From positions 1 through 9,376 of the forward strand of contig JAATGX010000294.1 in assembly GCA_015688915.1 (NCBI GenBank): 9,376 nucleotides of DNA. Direction: 5' to 3'. A program made the position numbers and the translations under genes. Under the pieces are notes generated by a model that was not told the origin of the DNA, did not search any database, and saw only the letters and a program-made list of their open reading frames with translations. Each line of letters begins with the position of its first letter. Position 1 is the stretch's first letter. Of the stretch, positions 6,414-9,376 are shown in pieces. Origin of the DNA: Desulfuromonadales bacterium (GTDB taxonomy: Bacteria; Desulfobacterota; Desulfuromonadia; Geobacterales; Pseudopelobacteraceae).

Positions 6414-6442
6414 ACTTTACGAGTTCCAGGCGTAAAGTTCAA
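6414..6442 (-). promoter_or_regulatory. mtnP promoter with an overlapping inverted repeat (possible operator)
   Basis: Minus-strand TTGAAC (6437-6442), 17-bp spacer, then TAAAGT (6414-6419): each box matches the sigma-70 consensus at four of six positions. A perfect 8-bp inverted repeat, ACTTTACG (6414-6421) and CGTAAAGT (6431-6438) with 9 bp between, covers the -10 and reaches into the -35. This is the layout of a repressor operator. The predicted transcript start is near 6407. Confidence 0.55.
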
Positions 6443-6456
6443 CTGTTATTTTCCCC

Positions 6457-6527
6457 TTTTCCCGACCGGAAAAGCGGCTTTCGGATCGGCCCGCTTTATG
6501 CCGGGAAAATTAAAGCTTGCTTTCCCG
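6457..6527. repeat. Nested and competing inverted-repeat arms
   Basis: TTTTCCCG (6457-6464) pairs with CGGGAAAA (6502-6509), enclosing a nested AAAGCGG (6471-6477)/CCGCTTT (6491-6497) pair. The middle arm CGGGAAA can alternatively pair with TTTCCCG at 6521-6527. The two pairings exclude each other. Whether the region is transcribed is not known. Confidence 0.5.
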
Positions 6528-6548
6528 AGTGAACATCTCTAGTATCAT
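6517..6548 (+). promoter_or_regulatory. Weak plus-strand promoter candidate
   Basis: TTGCTT (6517-6522), 17-bp spacer, TAGTAT (6540-6545), with an overlapping alternative -10 TATCAT (6543-6548, five of six). A small dyad, GACAG-A-CTGTC (6550-6560), sits right at the expected start point. It would transcribe into the terminator at 6565-6597 and then toward the helicase gene. Confidence 0.35.
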
Positions 6549-6564
6549 CGACAGACTGTCACAC

Positions 6565-6598
6565 AAAACGACGGCATGGTGTCCGTCGTTTTTCTTTT
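6565..6598 (+). terminator. Intrinsic terminator without an upstream gene
   Basis: AAAACGACGG (6565-6574) and CCGTCGTTTT (6583-6592) form a perfect 10-bp stem around an 8-nt loop, followed by TTTTTCTTTT on the plus strand. No plus-strand gene lies upstream within the intergenic region. It may be a leader attenuator for the helicase gene, end a short RNA, or insulate the helicase from stray transcription. On the minus strand the run after the stem is only TTTTG, so minus-strand termination is weaker. Confidence 0.7.
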
Positions 6599-6705
6599 GA
6601 TCATCGCTTTCCGACCCCTGATTCAACTCCCCAGGCAGAACGTTTGGCAGGCGAAGATTGACGTATTTCACATGGATCCGATCCGTAGGGAATCGTCCGG
6701 CCCAT

Positions 6706-6721
6706 GATCTCATGTGAGATC
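6706..6721. promoter_or_regulatory. 16-bp dyad upstream of the RNA helicase gene
   Basis: GATCTCA-TG-TGAGATC: two perfect 7-bp arms around TG, about 104 bp upstream of the helicase start. Either a protein binding site or chance; no known operator is recognised. Confidence 0.35.
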
Positions 6722-6824
6722 GTTGGGTGCACAGCCCGCACACGCCCGCCGTCCCGTCACAACGAATCACCAGCGGCCCGACATGTGCTCCAACCCCGAC
6801 ACCGCCCACGAAAAAGGAACACGC

Positions 6825-8216
6825 ATGACCTTCGAAGAACTGAACCTCAACCCGGCTATCGTCCAGGCGGTCGCCGCCTGCGGCTACACCACCCCGACCC
6901 CGATCCAGGAACAGGCCATCCCGCTGGTTATGGCCGGCAACGACCTGATCGCCACGGCCCAGACCGGCACCGGCAAAACCGCCGCCTTTATCCTGCCGGC
7001 CCTGGAACGCCTGACCAAACCATCCGTCCTCCCCGGCAAAGGCCCGCGCATCCTGGTCCTGACCCCCACCCGTGAACTGGCCGGCCAGGTCATGGATGCC
7101 GCCCGCCTGTACGGGCGCGGCATGAAGCTGCGCTGCGGCTCGATCCTGGGAGGCATGCCCTACCGTGAACAGTTGCGCCTGCTTTCCAGCCCGGTGGACA
7201 TCATCGTGGCCACTCCCGGCCGCATGCTGGACCACCTGGAACGCGGCAGCGTCCGCCTCGACCGCCTGGAAGTGCTCATCCTGGATGAGGCCGACCGCAT
7301 GCTGGACATGGGCTTCAGCGAGGACATGGAAAAGATCGTGTCCCGCGCCCCGGGCAATCGCCAGACCCTCATGTTTACGGCCACCATGGAAAATTCCGTT
7401 CTCAAGCTGGCCGAAAAGATGCTGCGCAATCCGCTGCGGATCGAACTGGCGGTGCGCACCTCCGCCCACACCCTGATCGAACAGCGCCTGCATGTGGCCG
7501 ACAACCTGCACCACAAGAAGGAACTCCTGCGCCATCTGATCAGCGACCACAACCTGACCCGCGCCATCATCTTCTCGGCCACCAAGCGGGACGCGGACGA
7601 CCTGGCCCGGGAACTCACCAAGAGCGGGCATCAGGCGGCGGCCCTGCATGGCGACATGAACCAGATGGCCCGCAACAAGACCATCGAACGGATGCGCCGC
7701 GGCGCCATCCGCCTGCTGGTGGCCACGGACGTGGCCGCGCGCGGGCTGGACGTGAACGGCATCAGCCATGTCATCAACTTCGATCTGCCCCGCTTCGCCG
7801 AGGATTACGTCCACCGCATCGGCCGTACCGGCCGCGCCGGCGCCACCGGGGTCGCCATCTCCTTCGTATCGAACTCGGAGCTGAGCTACCTGGAGCGGAT
7901 CGAACGTTTCATCGGCAAGCGACTGCCCGAGCAGAACATCGAGGGGCTCGCGCCGCTGTCGGTGCTGCGCCGGGTTTCCAGCGGCAATGGAGCCCGGAAG
8001 CCGGGCGGACCGTCACGCTTCGGCAAACCGGGTGCGGGCAAGAGCCAGGGCAAATCCTGGGGGAGTTCAGCCAAGCCGGGAACAAGCAGGGATGGACAGG
8101 CAAAGTCGTGGGACAAACCGGCCCCCCGGCCGGCTGGCGGGTCGCGCAGCGCGGATCGTCGGGACCCGGTGATCGAATACCGCTCCAGGCGGCCCAAGCC
8201 GCAGCCCCAGGCGTAG
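6825..8216 (+). CDS. rhlE: DEAD-box ATP-dependent RNA helicase, RhlE-like
   Basis: A 463-residue cytoplasmic RNA helicase. It has the Q motif (FEELNLNPAIVQAV...PTPIQEQAIP), motif I AQTGTGKT (45-52), Ia PTREL (81-85), TPGR (130-133), motif II DEAD (154-157), motif III TAT (185-187, SAT in most relatives), motif V ATDVAARGLDV (300-310) and motif VI HRIGRTGR (330-337). The last 75-80 residues are a basic, Gly/Ser/Pro-rich tail, low in complexity, typical of RNA-binding tails of RhlE-type helicases. Family roles are ribosome assembly, RNA decay and cold adaptation; the rhlE name is by general resemblance. ATG 6825 has AAGGA 6 nt upstream. A GTG at 6714 would add 37 residues unlike the family. It is the only plus-strand gene here and ends at a bidirectional terminator. 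Confidence 0.93.
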   Translation: MTFEELNLNPAIVQAVAACGYTTPTPIQEQAIPLVMAGNDLIATAQTGTGKTAAFILPALERLTKPSVLPGKGPRILVLTPTRELAGQVMDAARLYGRGMKLRCGSILGGMPYREQLRLLSSPVDIIVATPGRMLDHLERGSVRLDRLEVLILDEADRMLDMGFSEDMEKIVSRAPGNRQTLMFTATMENSVLKLAEKMLRNPLRIELAVRTSAHTLIEQRLHVADNLHHKKELLRHLISDHNLTRAIIFSATKRDADDLARELTKSGHQAAALHGDMNQMARNKTIERMRRGAIRLLVATDVAARGLDVNGISHVINFDLPRFAEDYVHRIGRTGRAGATGVAISFVSNSELSYLERIERFIGKRLPEQNIEGLAPLSVLRRVSSGNGARKPGGPSRFGKPGAGKSQGKSWGSSAKPGTSRDGQAKSWDKPAPRPAGGSRSADRRDPVIEYRSRRPKPQPQA

Positions 8217-8247
8217 CATCGCCGGTTCTTGGACTTACATGAAAAAC

Positions 8248-8280
8248 AAAAAGAGCGGCATCATTGCCGCTCTTTTTTTA
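8248..8280. terminator. Bidirectional intrinsic terminator between the helicase gene and rlmN
   Basis: AAAAAGAGCGGCA (8248-8260), loop TCAT, TGCCGCTCTTTTT (8265-8277): a perfect 13-bp stem with a T-run on the plus strand (8272-8279) and a run of T on the minus strand (TTTTTGTTTTT). It lies 31 bp after the helicase stop and 23 bp after the rlmN stop, so it ends both convergent genes. Confidence 0.92.
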
Positions 8281-8303
8281 TTACATGAATTTTCGCCCAC
8301 ACC

Positions 8304-9376
8304 CTACCCTTTCTGCAACCGTCCCTTCAACTGCCCGCAGGCCGCCGAGATATCGCCGCCGCGGCTGTCCCGGGTGATGACCGTCACATGGCGATCGATC
8401 AGGTACTTGTGAAAAGCGTCCACCGCGGCCCGGGTCGGCGCCTTGAACCCGCACCCCTCGTGTTCGTTGAAGGGGATCAGGTTCACCTTGTTGGGGATAT
8501 CGCTGATCAGGCGGAGCAATCGCTTGGCGTCCTCCAGGGTATCGTTCAAGCCCCCCAGCAGGACGTATTCGAAGGTGACCTTGCGCCGGCCCGGGAGCGG
8601 GAACTCCCGGCAGGCCCGGAGCAACTCCCTGAGCGGGTACCGGCGGTTGATCGGCATGATCCGGTCGCGCAGCTCGTCGGTGGTGGCGTTCAGGGACACC
8701 GCCAGGTTGACGTTCGGCAGTTCGCGCCCCAGCCGCGCCATCTCCGGCACCAGGCCGCAGGTGGAGACCGTTACCCGGCGGTTGGACAGTTGCAGGCCGT
8801 TGCCGTCGATCATGATCTTTATGGCCGGGATGACATTGTCCAGGTTGTGCAGAGGCTCGCCCATGCCCATCATGACGATGTTCCGGATATCGGCGGGCGA
8901 TGGCGGATTTCCGTCGTCCCCATCATCGCTGTCGTCGAAGTCTTCGCCACGGGCTGCCGACGCTGCCGGAAGGGTGGGGGGATTGTCGAGGAGATCCCGT
9001 TTGACCGCCATGATCTGGTTGACGATCTCGGCCGTGGTCAGGTTGCGGGTCAGCTTGAAGGTGCCGGTCAGACAGAACTCGCACCCCATGGCGCAGCCGG
9101 CCTGGGACGATATGCAGAGCGTATTGCGCCCCTCGATGGGGATCAGCACCGCCTCCACCCCCGTACCGTCTCCCAGGTTGAAGAGATACTTGCGGGTGCC
9201 GTCACTCCCCTCCTCCACCGCCTCCGGCCCCAGGTTGCCGATAAAGGCCGTTTCGGCCAGCTCCAACCGCAGGGCCTTGGAGATGTTGGTCATCTCCTCG
9301 AAGGAGTGGGCATCCTGCTGGTAGATCCACTTGAAGATCTGGGTGGCGCGGAAGCGCTCCTTGCCCTTGCCCTTCA
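8304..9376 (-). CDS. rlmN: Dual-specificity 23S rRNA/tRNA adenine-C2 methyltransferase RlmN (5' end cut by window)
   Basis: Radical-SAM enzyme that methylates C2 of A2503 in 23S rRNA and A37 in some tRNAs. The frame is open to base 9376; 356 residues are visible. The first visible stretch (KERFRATQIFKWIYQQDAHSFEEM) is the RlmN N-terminal domain, so only the very N-terminus is missing. Numbering from the Met at 9293: C60 (NTLCISSQ) corresponds to the methyl-carrying cysteine C118 of the E. coli enzyme, C67-x3-C71-x2-C74 binds the 4Fe-4S cluster, MMGMGEP (141-147) is the SAM-binding loop, and C319 (SAACGQL) corresponds to catalytic C355. Residues about 104-134 hold an insertion with an acidic run (DFDDSDDGDDG) absent from E. 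coli RlmN. Many annotations begin at the internal Met at 9293, which would wrongly drop the N-terminal domain. Confidence 0.95.
   Translation of the reverse strand, partial: KGKGKERFRATQIFKWIYQQDAHSFEEMTNISKALRLELAETAFIGNLGPEAVEEGSDGTRKYLFNLGDGTGVEAVLIPIEGRNTLCISSQAGCAMGCEFCLTGTFKLTRNLTTAEIVNQIMAVKRDLLDNPPTLPAASAARGEDFDDSDDGDDGNPPSPADIRNIVMMGMGEPLHNLDNVIPAIKIMIDGNGLQLSNRRVTVSTCGLVPEMARLGRELPNVNLAVSLNATTDELRDRIMPINRRYPLRELLRACREFPLPGRRKVTFEYVLLGGLNDTLEDAKRLLRLISDIPNKVNLIPFNEHEGCGFKAPTRAAVDAFHKYLIDRHVTVITRDSRGGDISAACGQLKGRLQKG

Larger units (their letters stand above)
6362..6824. other. Divergent intergenic region rich in dyads (mtnP / RNA helicase)
   Basis: This is a 463-bp stretch without a convincing gene. 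It holds the probable mtnP promoter and its dyad, a leader hairpin before the mtnP ribosome site (CCCTTGC/GCAAGGG, 6384-6400), a cluster of TTTCCCG/CGGGAAA arms (6457-6527), a plus-strand promoter candidate, an orphan terminator at 6565-6597 and a dyad at 6706-6721. Nothing clear is seen in 6598-6700 or 6722-6815 apart from a TTGACG (6658-6663) with no good -10. The helicase Shine-Dalgarno (AAGGA) is at the right end. Confidence 0.8.

Noticed and set aside
6714..6824. Upstream GTG start of the helicase
   Set aside because: It adds 37 residues of poor coding character and no ribosome site, while ATG 6825 has AAGGA 6 nt before it and matches the family start.
6510..7814. 434-codon minus-strand open frame antisense to the RNA helicase
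   Set aside because: Its frame mirrors the GC-rich third codon positions of the helicase; the product is low in recognisable domains, and the opposite strand has all DEAD-box motifs.

Overview
The window (about 60% GC by impression) looks like chromosomal backbone of a Geobacter-type member of the Desulfuromonadales. I infer this from the gene types (receiver/histidine-kinase proteins, a universal stress protein, a PilF-like/RodZ-like pair, an MTAP-type phosphorylase beside a PfkB kinase) and from a G/C-run repeat of a kind I recall from that group. No database was consulted. There are ten protein-coding genes. The two at the window edges are cut: the receiver/kinase lacks its C-terminus and rlmN lacks its N-terminus. 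No tRNA, rRNA, CRISPR array, transposase or phage gene was seen.

Layout: nine genes lie on the minus strand and one, a DEAD-box RNA helicase, on the plus strand. Read in the minus direction from the right, rlmN (8304-9376) converges on the helicase across a strong bidirectional terminator at 8248-8280. The helicase (6825-8216) diverges from mtnP (5498-6361) across a 463-bp intergenic region rich in dyads. That region holds a probable mtnP promoter overlaid by an 8-bp inverted repeat, alternative hairpin arms, an intrinsic terminator with no gene in front of it, and a 16-bp dyad. mtnP is followed by a pfkB-family kinase (4447-5364), with an inverted pair of G/C-run repeats between them. Next comes a probable operon of a TPR lipoprotein, a RodZ-like membrane protein and a zinc-ribbon/GAF protein (1931-4362), with its own promoter at 4401-4429. 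Last is a signalling cluster of a single-domain receiver, a universal stress protein and a receiver/histidine kinase (1-1871). Its near-consensus promoter overlaps the stop codon of the GAF gene.

How the parts may work together: RlmN modifies rRNA/tRNA and the helicase remodels RNA. The phosphorylase degrades methylthioadenosine, the by-product of polyamine and quorum-signal synthesis, and its neighbour kinase may act on a related sugar or nucleoside. The TPR and RodZ-like proteins belong to envelope, pilus or cell-shape functions. The distal cluster looks like a phosphotransfer/stress-sensing module without a DNA-binding output domain in view. I saw no clear new defence or mobile system. The most unusual parts are the mtnP/helicase intergenic region, the zinc-ribbon/GAF protein, the receiver-USP-receiver/kinase cluster and an acidic insertion in RlmN.
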